64,000 bases of DNA from Bacteroidales bacterium (GCA_024398095.1 JAKSJK010000003.1:1-64000); one strand, 5' to 3'; shown: positions 8,863-17,871, counted from the stretch's first letter. Numbers and translations: made by a program. Notes: a model not told the origin generated them from the letters alone.

Positions 8863-9687
8863 ATGGCAGTAAGAAAATTCAAACCGTGTACCCCAGGTAC
8901 AAGAAATAAGGTAATTTCCGCTTTTGACGACATTACCTGCAAGACTCCTGAAAAGTCACTCCTCGAGCCTCTCAAGAGCACCGGTGGACGTAACAATCAG
9001 GGTAAGATGACTATGCGCTACATCGGTGGCGGTCACAAGAAGATGTACCGTGTCATCGACTTCCTCCGCAACAAGGACAACGTTGCTGCAGAGGTGATGA
9101 CCATCGAGTACGATCCAAACCGTTCAGCTCGTATCGCACTTGTCAAGTATGAAGATGGTGAGAAGAGGTACATCATCGCTCCTAACGGCCTCAAGGTTGG
9201 TCAGACCATCCTTTCAGGTTCAGGAGTAGCTCCTGAGGTGGGCAACACTCTCCCTCTTGGTGAAATTCCGCTTGGTACTCTCGTTCACAACGTTGAGCTC
9301 CGTCCTGGCCAGGGTGCCGCTATGGTACGTTCTGCAGGCGCATTTGCTCAGCTCGCTGCTCGTGAGGGCAACTACGCTATCCTCCGCCTCCCTTCAGGTG
9401 AGACCAGGATGGTGCTCTGCACCTGCCGCGCAACCGTGGGCACTGTATCAAATCCAGATCACAACCTCGAGTCTCATGGAAAGGCTGGACGTAGAAGATG
9501 GCTCGGCCGCCGTCCTCGCAACCGTGGTGTTGTAATGAACCCGGTAGATCACCCGATGGGTGGTGGTGAAGGACGTGCATCCGGTGGACATCCACGTTCA
9601 CGCAAGGGTCTTCCTGCAAAGGGCTACAAGACTCGTAATCCTAAGAGCACTTCGAACAAGTTCATCATTGAAAGAAGGAAAAAATAA
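8863..9687 (+). CDS. rplB: 50S ribosomal protein L2
   Basis: Core 50S protein needed for subunit joining and peptidyl transfer. The 274 residues show the N-terminal RNA-binding part ([38 protein letters not shown]), the SH3-like core ([19 protein letters not shown]) and the C-terminal [17 protein letters not shown] motif with the conserved histidine. It ends in a basic tail, IIERRKK. Flanked by rplW and rpsS in the usual order. Confidence 0.98.
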   Translation: MAVRKFKPCTPGTRNKVISAFDDITCKTPEKSLLEPLKSTGGRNNQGKMTMRYIGGGHKKMYRVIDFLRNKDNVAAEVMTIEYDPNRSARIALVKYEDGEKRYIIAPNGLKVGQTILSGSGVAPEVGNTLPLGEIPLGTLVHNVELRPGQGAAMVRSAGAFAQLAAREGNYAILRLPSGETRMVLCTCRATVGTVSNPDHNLESHGKAGRRRWLGRRPRNRGVVMNPVDHPMGGGEGRASGGHPRSRKGLPAKGYKTRNPKSTSNKFIIERRKK

Positions 9688-9706
9688 CGGAATAAATTAA
9701 GAGATT

Positions 9707-9976
9707 ATGAGTCGTTCATTAAGAAAAGGTCCTTATATTCAGGAGGCCCTCGAAAAAAGAATTCTTGCTATGAATGAAGGTAGCATGAAGAAAGAGGTTG
9801 TCAAGACTTGGTCACGCGCAAGCATGATCTCCCCTGACTTCGTAGGTCACACCATCGCCGTTCATAATGGAAACAAGTTTATTCCTGTTTACGTTACTGA
9901 GAACATGGTAGGCCACAAGCTCGGTGAGTTTGCGCCAACAAGAACTTTCAGAGGCCATTCAGGCAATCGTAAATAA
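9707..9976 (+). CDS. rpsS: 30S ribosomal protein S19
   Basis: Head protein of the 30S subunit beside S13 at the A-site. The 89-residue protein starts [11 protein letters not shown] and has the family signature [20 protein letters not shown], ending [12 protein letters not shown]. Length and order (after rplB, before rplV) are as expected. Confidence 0.98.
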   Translation: MSRSLRKGPYIQEALEKRILAMNEGSMKKEVVKTWSRASMISPDFVGHTIAVHNGNKFIPVYVTENMVGHKLGEFAPTRTFRGHSGNRK

Positions 9977-9997
9977 TTATAGAAGAGAATCGTAATT

Positions 9998-10411
9998 ATG
10001 GGAAAGCGTAAACATGAAATGGCTGAGCGCCTGAAAGCTCAGAAGAAGGCAACTGCAATCGCAAAGCTCAATGACGTGCCTACTTCACCTCGCAAGATGC
10101 GTCTTGTTGCTGACATCATCCGTGGTGTCGAGGTTAACAAGGCTCTGGATATCCTCAAGTTCTCCAAGAAGCACGCTTCTAAGTCACTTTCTGTAGTTCT
10201 CCGCAGCGCAATCGCTAACTGGGAGGCTAAGAATGAGGACAAGTCACAGGAACTTGAGAATGGTAATGTAATCGTAAAGACCATCATGGTCGACGAGGGA
10301 CGCACACTTAAGAGAATCCGTCCATGTCCTCAGGGAAGGGCCGGCCGTATCCGCAAGCGTTCTAATCACATCACCATCATTCTCGATGTTAAAAAACCAG
10401 TGGAGGAATAA
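9998..10411 (+). CDS. rplV: 50S ribosomal protein L22
   Basis: Exit-tunnel protein whose beta hairpin forms the macrolide-sensitive constriction. The 137 residues contain the N-terminal [14 protein letters not shown] motif, the [16 protein letters not shown] helix, and the loop [20 protein letters not shown]. An N-terminal stretch of about 30 residues ([17 protein letters not shown]) precedes the core, longer than in E. coli. rpsC begins 5 bases after its stop. Confidence 0.97.
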   Translation: MGKRKHEMAERLKAQKKATAIAKLNDVPTSPRKMRLVADIIRGVEVNKALDILKFSKKHASKSLSVVLRSAIANWEAKNEDKSQELENGNVIVKTIMVDEGRTLKRIRPCPQGRAGRIRKRSNHITIILDVKKPVEE

Positions 10412-10416
10412 TAACT

Positions 10417-11166
10417 ATGGGACAGAAAACTAATCCTATAAGCAACAGAATCGGTATCACCCGTGGTTGGGATTCTAACTGGTGTGGTGGTAACTATGCG
10501 GAGAAGATCAAGGAAGATTACGACATCCGCAAGTATCTCGTAAGCCGTCTTGCAAAGGCTAGCCTTTCTAAGATCGTTATCGAGAGAACCCTCAAGCTCA
10601 TCACTGTAACCATCCATGCAGGCCGTCCAGGTGTTATCATCGGACGTGAGGGCAAGGAGGTTGAGTCACTCAAGGAAGAGCTCAAGAAGGTAACAAGCAA
10701 GGAAGTGCAGATCAACATCTACGAGGTTAAGAAGCCTGAGGTTGACGCACGCATCGTTGCAGACAGCATCGCTCGTCAGATCGAGGGACGTGTTTCATAC
10801 CGTCGCGCAATCAAGATGGCTATCGCAACTGCAATGAGGATGGGTGCTGAAGGCATCAAGGTTCAGATCAGCGGCCGTGTAGGCGGCGCCGAGATGGCTC
10901 GCAACGAGATGATCAAGGAGGGACGTACTCCTCTCCACACCTTCCGTGCTGACATCGACTATGCACTTGCAGAGGCACACACCAAGGTAGGTGTGCTCGG
11001 TATCAAGGTTTGGATCTGCAACGGTGAGGTCTACGGTAAGAAGGACCTTTCACCTAACGCTGGCATCGCAGCTCAGCAGGCAGCTCAGAACCAGAACCGT
11101 GGTGGCCGCGGTGGCAACGACCGTCGTCGTGGTGGCCGTGACAACCGTCGCAGGGAGAACAAATAA
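10417..11166 (+). CDS. rpsC: 30S ribosomal protein S3 with RGG-rich tail
   Basis: 30S head protein at the mRNA entry channel. The 249-residue protein has the N-terminal [20 protein letters not shown] segment, a KH domain with [19 protein letters not shown], and the C-terminal domain with [14 protein letters not shown] and [11 protein letters not shown]. It ends in a low-complexity tail of about 28 residues ([19 protein letters not shown]) resembling an RNA-binding RGG box. It is the last gene of this half operon: a strong terminator follows 20 bases later, where rplP would normally come next. Confidence 0.97.
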   Translation: MGQKTNPISNRIGITRGWDSNWCGGNYAEKIKEDYDIRKYLVSRLAKASLSKIVIERTLKLITVTIHAGRPGVIIGREGKEVESLKEELKKVTSKEVQINIYEVKKPEVDARIVADSIARQIEGRVSYRRAIKMAIATAMRMGAEGIKVQISGRVGGAEMARNEMIKEGRTPLHTFRADIDYALAEAHTKVGVLGIKVWICNGEVYGKKDLSPNAGIAAQQAAQNQNRGGRGGNDRRRGGRDNRRRENK

Positions 11167-11185
11167 TTCTCACTAACTGGTAAAT

Positions 11186-11213
11186 AAGGCCGGAGCATTG
11201 CTTCGGCCTTTTA
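11186..11213 (+). terminator. Rho-independent terminator after rpsC
   Basis: An 11-pair stem (11186-11196 with 11200-11210, one G-U pair) around the loop ATT is followed directly by a T run. It closes the rplC-rpsC operon and supports the split of the ribosomal cluster. Confidence 0.88.
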
Positions 11214-11227
11214 CATTTAAAATCAAA

Positions 11228-12241
11228 ATGAAAAAAATCAGCATCATTCTTCTCGCCGCAATGGTTTTGGCCTCTTGCGCCCCAAAGATCGGAAAGACCA
11301 CAAAGATCTATGGAACGCTGCCGGCCGGCCTCAGCGAGATCAACATCAAGTCAGAGAAACTCGACACCTTCGTAAGAGGTGACAAGGGCACATTCTATTT
11401 CGAGACAGCAACAGATCTTTCATCCGTTCTCTTCTTCGAGGGCGGAATGGCGGAGCTGCAGGTGATTCCGGACGGAACGAAACTGGATGTAGTCCTTGCC
11501 GACAGCAGCTATGTCAATTCCCGCACTCCTTCTATTTCTGCGAATGAGCGCCTGAAGTCTTTTGTGAAAGATGTTCAGAACTGCGTGGATTACGAGTCTC
11601 TGAAGTCTTTGTCCCTCAAGACCATCAATGTTGAAAAGGATAATGCTATCGGAGCGCTTGCCTTCCTCTCGTCTTATTCCCTGATGACGGATGATGAGCT
11701 CGGCCAGGCTCTCAGGACACTCAGCAGCAAGACCCGCAGCTTCGGCGGTATCTCCATCATCGAGAAGCTCTACAATTCCCGCAAGGAGACTTCGAGCGGA
11801 CGACCTTTCCGCGATTTCTCCGTCAGGACCATCGTGGGCTACGACTACGGCGTGCCGACCCACCGCAATGTCAGCCTGTCTGACTATGCCGGTCAGGGCA
11901 GATTCACGCTTCTCTTTTTCTGGAATCCGCGTGATGCGGTTTCCCTCGAGCAGGTGCCTTACCTCAAGCAGGTGAAGTCAGAGTTCGGCAAGAAGGGGCT
12001 CGACATCGTGAGCGTCGCCATGTTTGCAGACGCCGATGAGGCTTTTGCGTCGGCATTGGACCTCGGATTCGACTGGGTGGCTCTCAACGGTGCTGACGAC
12101 ACTGTGGCAGACCTTTACGGTGTGGCTGCGCTGCCGGAGATAGTCTATATCGCCCCTGACGGAATGATCATAGACCGTGACATCCTCGGCGAAGACATCG
12201 TCGGCGCTGCAAGGCACTACTTTGAACAGATTGCTCAGTAA
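11228..12241 (+). CDS. Thioredoxin-fold lipoprotein lacking the CXXC motif
   Basis: The 337-residue protein starts with a lipoprotein signal (MKKISIILLAAMVLASC, Cys at 17), so it is probably anchored in the periplasm or outer membrane. The N-terminal half resembles the DUF4369-like part found before TlpA/ResA domains in Bacteroidetes. The C-terminal half (about 205-335) has the TlpA-like fold pattern LLFFWNPRDAVSLEQVPYL, then FDWVALNGADDTVADLYGVAALPEIVYIAPDG with the cis-proline. Where redox-active relatives have W-C-x-x-C, this one reads NPRDAV, so thiol-disulfide exchange is unlikely. I took the ATG at 11228; the longer in-frame start at 11198 lies inside the terminator stem. uvrC follows after 11 bases. 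Confidence 0.8.
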   Translation: MKKISIILLAAMVLASCAPKIGKTTKIYGTLPAGLSEINIKSEKLDTFVRGDKGTFYFETATDLSSVLFFEGGMAELQVIPDGTKLDVVLADSSYVNSRTPSISANERLKSFVKDVQNCVDYESLKSLSLKTINVEKDNAIGALAFLSSYSLMTDDELGQALRTLSSKTRSFGGISIIEKLYNSRKETSSGRPFRDFSVRTIVGYDYGVPTHRNVSLSDYAGQGRFTLLFFWNPRDAVSLEQVPYLKQVKSEFGKKGLDIVSVAMFADADEAFASALDLGFDWVALNGADDTVADLYGVAALPEIVYIAPDGMIIDRDILGEDIVGAARHYFEQIAQ

Positions 12242-12252
12242 GGGCATTTCGC

Positions 12253-14043
12253 ATGACCGTCAGGGAAAAGATAGCCTTGTTTCCACATTCCCCCGGTGTC
12301 TACAGATACTATGACGCCGAGGGAACTGTCATATATGTAGGCAAGGCAAAAGACCTCCACAAGAGGGTTGCGCAGTATTTCGTAGACCCGGAGAGGCTTA
12401 CCCCCAAGACTGCCATACTGGTTTCGAAGATTGCTGATGCGCAGTACTCCGTGGTCGACAGTGAAGCCGACGCCCTGCTGCTGGAAAACAATCTCATCAA
12501 GCAGTACAAGCCCAAGTACAACATCCTGCTGAAGGATTCCAAGACCTATCCGTGGATCTGCGTCAGCAAGGATCTTTACCCCAAGGTTTTCCTGACCAGG
12601 AGAGTGGTAAAGGACGGCTCCCGCTACTTCGGGCCTTACAGTTCAGTCAAGCATGCCTACTCCCTGCTGGAGTTCTTCTCCAAGCTCTATCCGCTGAGGG
12701 ATTGCAAGAACAAGATCACCTCAGACTCAATCCTGCACGGCAAGATGCGTCCGTGCCTGAACTACCATGTCAAGAAATGCCGCGGCTGCTGCGTCGGGGC
12801 CATTTCCGTCAAGGAATATAACGACAATATCGAAGAGATAGTAAGACTGCTGAAGGGCGCGGGCCGGGAAATGATAGCTCACTACAAGGAGCTGATGAAC
12901 GAGGCTGCGGCCAATCTGCAGTTCGAACAGGCTCAGTTCTACAAGCAGAAGATGGAGTCCCTATCGGAGCATTACAGCAAGTCTGTGATCATGAATTCAT
13001 CTACCGGCAACGTGGATGTGTTCTCCCTGGTTGTGGAGGACAACGAGGCTTTTGGAAACTTCCTCAGGCTCCACGACGGTGCCATCATCCAGTCGCTGAA
13101 TCTGGGATTCAAACTGCGTCTTGAAGAAGACCGTTCAGAGGTGCTCGGGATGTTCATTGCGGAAATCCAGGATAAGTTCGGCGATCTTTCCAAGGAGGTT
13201 ATCGTGCCTTTCCTGCCCGATGTGGAGATCGAAGGAGTGGAGTTCAAGGTGCCTCAGCGCGGCGACAAGCTTTCATTGCTGGAGCTCTCCATGCGCAATG
13301 CCCGTGAGATGCGCCTCAACGCTGTGCTGCAGGCGGAACACACGGACCCGGATGCCTTCCGTCACAAGGTGCTCGAGGAGCTTCGCGATGCGATCGGAAT
13401 GAAGGTGCTTCCGGAGCACATCGAGTGCTTCGACAACTCGAATATCCAGGGTACCAACCCGGTGGCTTCCTGCGTGGTTTTCCGCGGGGGAGAGCCTGCC
13501 AAGAGTGACTATCGTCATTTCAACATCAAGACCGTGGTGGGTGCCAACGACTACGCTTCCATGAAGGAGGTGGTCAACAGGCGCTATTCCAGGATGCTGG
13601 CCGAGAATCCGGACGACATCCCGCAGCTGATCGTCATCGATGGCGGCAAGGGCCAGCTGGGTTTTGCCTATGAGGCCATACTCGAGCTGGGACTCCAGGA
13701 CAAGCTGACCATAGTCGGTCTCGCAAAGAGGCTTGAGGAGGTGATACGCGTCGGCGATCCGTATCCTCTTTTCATCGATAGAAATTCCCAGGCTCTGAAA
13801 CTTCTCCAGAGAGTCAGGGACGAAGCTCACCGCTTCGGTATCACCCACCACCGCAACCGCAGGAGCAAGTCCCAGATCGACTCGGCTCTGCGGGGCGTAA
13901 AGGGTGTTGGAGAAAAGACGGAGCAACGTCTGCTGATGCATTTCGGCTCCGTCGCCAGGATAGTGGCGGCGCCACGTGCGGAACTCGCCGGCATTGTCGG
14001 AGACGACCTGGCTGACAGGATACTTGAACATCTCAATAAATAG
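12253..14043 (+). CDS. uvrC: Excinuclease ABC subunit C
   Basis: Makes both incisions in nucleotide excision repair after UvrAB finds damage. At 596 residues it has the full domain set: GIY-YIG nuclease at about 10-95 (GVYRYYDAEGTVIYVGKAKD), a cysteine-containing segment (HVKKCRGCCVGAIS, about 174-187), a UVR helix near 205-240 (AAANLQFEQAQFYKQKMESL), the RNase H-like C-terminal nuclease with CFDNSNIQGTNPVAS and IDGGKGQLGFA, and a C-terminal helix-hairpin-helix (ALRGVKGVGEKTEQRLLMHF). It follows the lipoprotein by 11 bases and precedes pnuC by 2. Confidence 0.97.
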   Translation: MTVREKIALFPHSPGVYRYYDAEGTVIYVGKAKDLHKRVAQYFVDPERLTPKTAILVSKIADAQYSVVDSEADALLLENNLIKQYKPKYNILLKDSKTYPWICVSKDLYPKVFLTRRVVKDGSRYFGPYSSVKHAYSLLEFFSKLYPLRDCKNKITSDSILHGKMRPCLNYHVKKCRGCCVGAISVKEYNDNIEEIVRLLKGAGREMIAHYKELMNEAAANLQFEQAQFYKQKMESLSEHYSKSVIMNSSTGNVDVFSLVVEDNEAFGNFLRLHDGAIIQSLNLGFKLRLEEDRSEVLGMFIAEIQDKFGDLSKEVIVPFLPDVEIEGVEFKVPQRGDKLSLLELSMRNAREMRLNAVLQAEHTDPDAFRHKVLEELRDAIGMKVLPEHIECFDNSNIQGTNPVASCVVFRGGEPAKSDYRHFNIKTVVGANDYASMKEVVNRRYSRMLAENPDDIPQLIVIDGGKGQLGFAYEAILELGLQDKLTIVGLAKRLEEVIRVGDPYPLFIDRNSQALKLLQRVRDEAHRFGITHHRNRRSKSQIDSALRGVKGVGEKTEQRLLMHFGSVARIVAAPRAELAGIVGDDLADRILEHLNK

Positions 14044-14045
14044 AT

Positions 14046-14771
14046 ATGTCTGACAATAGAATACTCACCCCCTTTGAGTGGTGTCTGATTGGTGGTACCG
14101 TTGTATCTACCATTCTTTGCGCCATATTCCTCGACGGAGTCTCGAATGCGGTAAGCGATTTCAGCTGGTGGTTCACCAGCATTGCGGCAGTGCTCAACAT
14201 ATGCTGCTGCTGTTTTTCCGCCCGTGGCAGCAGGTGGACCTTCCTCTTCGGGTTCATATACAACTGCATGTACACCGTATACTGCTTCCAGACCAGCCAT
14301 TACGGCAATGCTGCGGTGTACGGTCTTATATTCCTGCCTCTGCAGGTTTTCGGATGGCTGCAGTGGAGGAAGCTTGGCAGCAGGACTGAAGGTGAGGATG
14401 TGGTCGATGCAAAGAGATTAAGCTGGAAATGGCGTGCCATCGTGACTGTTGCATCTGCTGCCGTAATGGCTGCACTGGCTTTCCTTCTGAAAAGCATCGG
14501 AGGACAGGATAGCCTGGTTGATTCTATGAGCACCGTGCTCTGTGTGATTGCCCAGCTGATGCTTACCTTTGCATTCATGGAGCAGTGGTTCATCTGGATC
14601 GCCGTGAATGTGCTCACCATCGCAATGTGGGCTCTTTCCGCCTGGACCGGCTACAGGACCGAGGGCGTTGTGAACCTATCCGACCTGAATCTTGTCATCT
14701 GCTACATCTTCGTGCTAGTCAACTCCATCAATGGTTTGCTTGTGTGGCTGCGTCTCAGCAGAAAGGACTAA
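14046..14771 (+). CDS. pnuC: PnuC-family nicotinamide riboside/vitamin transporter
   Basis: A membrane transporter of 241 residues with about seven hydrophobic helices. The PnuC core motifs appear: the W-rich second helix with the Asn of IAAVLNICC, the FLFGFIYNCMYTVYCFQ helix, LIFLPLQVFGWLQWRK, and the late EQWFIWIAVNVLTIAMW helix with the paired tryptophans. The family imports nicotinamide riboside or, in PnuT relatives, thiamine; which of these applies here cannot be decided, since no salvage kinase is adjacent. It starts 2 bases after uvrC, so it is cotranscribed. Confidence 0.88.
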   Translation: MSDNRILTPFEWCLIGGTVVSTILCAIFLDGVSNAVSDFSWWFTSIAAVLNICCCCFSARGSRWTFLFGFIYNCMYTVYCFQTSHYGNAAVYGLIFLPLQVFGWLQWRKLGSRTEGEDVVDAKRLSWKWRAIVTVASAAVMAALAFLLKSIGGQDSLVDSMSTVLCVIAQLMLTFAFMEQWFIWIAVNVLTIAMWALSAWTGYRTEGVVNLSDLNLVICYIFVLVNSINGLLVWLRLSRKD

Positions 14772-14802
14772 GATGCAGTTTTTTCCACCCATTCTTTCAT
14801 AA

Positions 14803-14825
14803 TTGATAAATATTTCGTTACTTTG
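14803..14825 (+). promoter_or_regulatory. Possible acpP promoter
   Basis: TTACTTTG at 14818-14825 resembles the TAnnTTTG box and lies about 50 bases before acpP. A TTG at 14803-14805 is closer than usual (12-base spacer), so the -33 assignment is weak. Confidence 0.35.
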
Positions 14826-14876
14826 CGGGACTATTGGACTGAAATTTAGTACTAACAACAAATAAAACCTTAAATT

Positions 14877-15119
14877 ATGTCTGAAATTGCAGAAAAGGTA
14901 AAAGCCATCATCGTAGACAAACTCGGTGTTGACGCTTCCCTCGTAACTGAGACCGCTAATTTCACCGGAGACCTCGGTGCTGATTCACTTGACACTGTAG
15001 AGCTTATCATGGAGTTTGAGAAGGCTTTCGACATCGCTATTCCTGATGACGAGGCTGGTGACAGCATCCAGACCGTTGGTGACGCTATCGAGTACATCGA
15101 GAAGAAGCTTGCAGAGTAA
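14877..15119 (+). CDS. acpP: Acyl carrier protein
   Basis: Small acidic carrier of growing fatty acyl chains. The 80 residues contain the phosphopantetheine site DSLDTVEL with Ser37, and the typical acidic helix II and C-terminal YIEKKL. In most genomes acpP sits in a fab cluster with fabF and rnc; here it stands alone between pnuC and the convergent DUF4270 gene, with a 105-base leader and its own terminator, so it is likely a single-gene unit. Confidence 0.96.
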   Translation: MSEIAEKVKAIIVDKLGVDASLVTETANFTGDLGADSLDTVELIMEFEKAFDIAIPDDEAGDSIQTVGDAIEYIEKKLAE

Positions 15120-15140
15120 TCACATTACTACGCAAATAAA

Positions 15141-15168
15141 AGAGGCCTGCGCTATTGCGCGGGCCTCT
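15141..15168 (+). terminator. Terminator hairpin after acpP
   Basis: AGAGGCC (15141-15147) pairs with GGCCTCT (15162-15168); the stem continues through a T-G wobble and GCGC/GCGC to a TATT loop. The T run after it is weak (GTCGTTTA). Confidence 0.75.
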
Positions 15169-15180
15169 GTCGTTTAATAA

Positions 15181-15208
15181 GAAGCCCCACCTTCAAAGGC
15201 GGGGCTTC
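15181..15208 (-). terminator. Terminator hairpin for the DUF4270 gene
   Basis: GAAGCCCC (15181-15188) pairs with GGGGCTTC (15201-15208), with two more pairs inside. Read on the minus strand it is followed by TTATTAAA, and it sits 6 bases beyond the DUF4270 stop. With the acpP hairpin it separates the two convergent genes. Confidence 0.72.
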
Positions 15209-15214
15209 CATATT

Positions 15215-16960
15215 CTAGTGCTGCTTAGGTACCGCGTAGGTAACCGTCAGCTTTGGACCCTTTCCGGAAGTCGGACCATAGAGTTTTGCGCCATAGAAGC
15301 GGTCGCGGTCCAGTTCCTCGGAAGTGCTGGTTGTCGTTGACGAGCTCTGGTTCATGAGGCTGCTGTACATCATCATTGAGTAGTAGTTATTGTAGCCGTA
15401 TCCGCCATAACCGCCGTATCCGTATCCGCCGTAACCATATCCGCCGTAACCGTATCCACCGTATCCGCCATAACCGCCGTATCCACCATAGAGCTGGTTG
15501 AGATAGTTATAGTAGTACATCTGGTTCAGGTAGTCGTTGTAGCTGCTGTTGGAATTGCTGCTACTCTCGTTCACCTCGTTCACGTTGATGAGATACCAGA
15601 GATCATAGTTGGCCATCTTTTCAGCAATCTCGGCGTCGCTCTTGCCTGCGAGGCTGTCTGCGAGGTCCTTGCTCAGGAGTTTCTGCAGGTGGAAGCTGAT
15701 GTCGGAAGCGTAGCATACATTGGAGCGGTCGATATTTCCGTGCTTCTCTACGGAGATGCCGGCGTCAGTGATGCTCGCATAGGTGTAGGTCGCTTCTCCG
15801 TTTGCCGTCTTGCCCTTGATCTTGCAGCATGGGCTGAGAATCTCAGGGTAGGCGCTCATGTACAGGTAGTTGGCCGGGAAGATGAACGGCATCTTGATGG
15901 AGGCTTTGTTGATTACCACATCGGAAGGCAGTACGCCGGTATATCCGGATGCGAGTCTTGCGTCAACCTCTTTTGTGAGCAGCTCGTAGAGCTCCGATCC
16001 GGCAACTACCGGCTTTACTCCGTTGCCGCCTTCAATGAAGATGGTGTCGTCAGCCTTGGCTTCGGTCTTTCCGCCCACTATTTCGGTGCAGTTGAAAGCA
16101 TACTGGTCCGGAAGCGTTGTGCCGGCAGGGATGCCGACCGCTCCGAAGAGGAACACGAAGGAGGTGTCCTTGAGAACGTCGTTGTATCTGCTGGTGATCT
16201 TGAGCTCCGCAAAGTTGCCGGCCACATACTGATCCTCGATGTTGACAGCCACGTCGAACATGTTGATGCGGCCGCCCTTGCCGACAGGGTCGTCTGTGCA
16301 GATGTAGATGCCCGGGAACTTGTTTATGTAGCTTGGGATGCTGTCGAACTTGTAGACATTCTTCTCATTCGCATTGGCGAGGAAGGTGTCCAGGGTCTGC
16401 TGTGCATACTCCTTTGTGAACCAGAAGCTGAGGCTGTCACCGCCGTCGTATACAGGGATGCCCTTTGAGATGCGCGGCTGCGAAGCGAAGTCAGAATTCT
16501 TCATCTCGTTGATGTAGACCAGGCTGTCGATGTGGATTCCGGTTCCCCTGAGAGAGTAGACATTCACATTCTGCAGAATCTTTTCCTGGCTGCTGTTTTC
16601 GGTGTTGGTGGTGTCCTTCTTGAGCGAGATGTAAAATTCGCGGACAACCGGGGCCGAGCCGAAATCGATGGAATCCACCGCAGGAATGAGCGTGAAAGCG
16701 CTGGATTTGCGGGTGAGCCCGAACTCTTCGCTGTCGATGGCTCCGAAGGTGATCCTTCTGGTACTGTAGCCGGACATGCAGTCCATAGGCTTCATATATA
16801 CTTCTTCAAGATCTGCCTCGAAGGTGTACACATCGTATCGCTGCTCCATAGGCATGTAATCCTGTCCCAGGTTTGTGTCGATCTTGACGCAGCCCGGAGC
16901 GGCGGACAAAACTAAGCCGGCCAGGACGCCGGCTGTGAGTATTGAATTCTTCAGATTCAT
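15215..16960 (-). CDS. DUF4270 family lipoprotein with Gly-Tyr repeat
   Basis: The 581-residue protein begins MNLKNSILTAGVLAGLVLSA with a lipobox ending at GC (Cys about 24), so it is an envelope lipoprotein. The body matches the Bacteroidetes DUF4270 pattern (Thr/Ser-rich beta strands, DFGSAP, a late YNDYLNQMYYYN region); the function of this family is unknown. Near the C-terminus a low-complexity run of GGYGGYGYGGYG type spans about 33 residues (plus-strand positions 15393-15490). I moved the start from a longer in-frame codon (16996) to 16960 because the signal peptide begins there. It is followed in transcription order after the glycogen-synthase-like gene by only 1 base, a pairing common in this phylum. 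Confidence 0.82.
   Translation of the reverse strand: MNLKNSILTAGVLAGLVLSAAPGCVKIDTNLGQDYMPMEQRYDVYTFEADLEEVYMKPMDCMSGYSTRRITFGAIDSEEFGLTRKSSAFTLIPAVDSIDFGSAPVVREFYISLKKDTTNTENSSQEKILQNVNVYSLRGTGIHIDSLVYINEMKNSDFASQPRISKGIPVYDGGDSLSFWFTKEYAQQTLDTFLANANEKNVYKFDSIPSYINKFPGIYICTDDPVGKGGRINMFDVAVNIEDQYVAGNFAELKITSRYNDVLKDTSFVFLFGAVGIPAGTTLPDQYAFNCTEIVGGKTEAKADDTIFIEGGNGVKPVVAGSELYELLTKEVDARLASGYTGVLPSDVVINKASIKMPFIFPANYLYMSAYPEILSPCCKIKGKTANGEATYTYASITDAGISVEKHGNIDRSNVCYASDISFHLQKLLSKDLADSLAGKSDAEIAEKMANYDLWYLINVNEVNESSSNSNSSYNDYLNQMYYYNYLNQLYGGYGGYGGYGGYGYGGYGYGGYGYGGYGGYGYNNYYSMMMYSSLMNQSSSTTTSTSEELDRDRFYGAKLYGPTSGKGPKLTVTYAVPKQH
15393..15490 (-). repeat. Coding Gly-Tyr tandem repeat
   Basis: Short degenerate units of the form CCGTATCCGCCA / CCGTAACC recur about 11 times on the plus strand. 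On the coding minus strand they give a GGY/GYG run inside the DUF4270 protein. Such arrays can change length by slippage. Confidence 0.85.
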
Positions 16961-16961
16961 T

Positions 16962-17777
16962 CTAAAGCTGTTCGTAAAAACTGTTGTAATCGTCAATGTA
17001 GCTGCCGTCAGCGATCTTCGCTGCGTCGTAATCCAGAACAGGCAGTCCTGATTCCCGGCAGAATCCGCCGACCTTTGCGTCGACGTTGGCGGAACCCATG
17101 ATTACTCCGTCTGAATAGCGGATTGCAAGCTCAGCAAGTTCTGTGCCGTCAGCCTTTCCGGTGAGCTGCACATCGGAAGCGGAGATGCCTCCGAAAAGAA
17201 CCTTTTCCGCGAAATCGCTTCCGAAACTTTCTGCAGGGGTGTCGTCATAGAGGGAGAGAACCACCTTGCTATCCGCAAAGATAGGGTCGTCGCGGTAGGC
17301 TTTCTTGAGGTAGAGAGGGAGAAGGTGGGAAATCCATCCGTGGCAGTGGATCACATCCGGAGCCCAGCGGAGCTTCTTCACGGTCTCGAGTACGCCGCGA
17401 GCGAAGAACACGGCCCTTTCGCCGTTATCCTCGAAGAACTTGCCCTCTGCGTCGCAATAGGTCTGCTTGCGATGGAAGTAGTCATCGTTGTCAATGAAAT
17501 ACACCTGCATCCTGGCGGCAGAGATGGAGGCCACCTTGATGATCAGAGGCCTGTCGATGTCGCCGATCACGATGTTCATTCCGGAAAGTCGGATCACCTC
17601 ATGGAGCTGGTTCTTTCTTTCGTTGATGCAGCCGTAGCGCGGCATGAACGAGCGGATCTCGCGCTTTCTTTCCTGGATGCCCTGGGGAAGGTAGCGTCCG
17701 ATGTTGCCCACAGGGCTTTCCGGCAGATACGGGAATATCTCCGAACTGACGAAAAGTACTCTTTTTACATCTCCCAT
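16962..17777 (-). CDS. Short glycogen/starch synthase-like protein
   Basis: The 271 residues align with only the N-terminal Rossmann domain of GT5 glycogen synthases: KRVLFVSSEIFPYL at the start, MPRYG at about 46, the VYFIDNDDYF segment and the WAPDVIHCHGWISHLLPLYL motif near 137. The ADP-glucose-binding KTGGL near the N-terminus is replaced by PESPVGN, and the C-terminal GT-B domain with its catalytic EXFEPCG region is missing. True glycogen synthases run about 470 residues. Similar 270-residue proteins sit next to DUF4270 genes across Bacteroidetes, often beside panC (absent here), so this is a conserved protein of unknown role rather than a recent truncation. Glycogen synthase activity is doubtful. 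Confidence 0.8.
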   Translation of the reverse strand: MGDVKRVLFVSSEIFPYLPESPVGNIGRYLPQGIQERKREIRSFMPRYGCINERKNQLHEVIRLSGMNIVIGDIDRPLIIKVASISAARMQVYFIDNDDYFHRKQTYCDAEGKFFEDNGERAVFFARGVLETVKKLRWAPDVIHCHGWISHLLPLYLKKAYRDDPIFADSKVVLSLYDDTPAESFGSDFAEKVLFGGISASDVQLTGKADGTELAELAIRYSDGVIMGSANVDAKVGGFCRESGLPVLDYDAAKIADGSYIDDYNSFYEQL

Positions 17778-17809
17778 TGCGTCGAAAAAAATTTAGTGCA
17801 AATTCACAA

Positions 17810-17846
17810 CAAAGATAATAAATAGTTTTGATTTTCACTATCTTTG
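17810..17846. promoter_or_regulatory. Divergent promoter region, glycogen-synthase-like gene / ftsX
   Basis: TATCTTTG at 17839-17846 faces ftsX, and the same octamer on the minus strand (17817-17810) faces the glycogen-synthase-like gene. The boxes are about 21 bases apart. No convincing -33 TTG is seen for either. Confidence 0.5.
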
Positions 17847-17871
17847 AGGCCGTAAATGTGTAACGGGGCCT

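Noticed and set aside
16962..17777. Glycogen-synthase-like gene as a recent pseudogene
   Set aside because: The frame is intact with a promoter, and proteins of this length and neighbour pairing are common in the phylum, so it is a stable short family.
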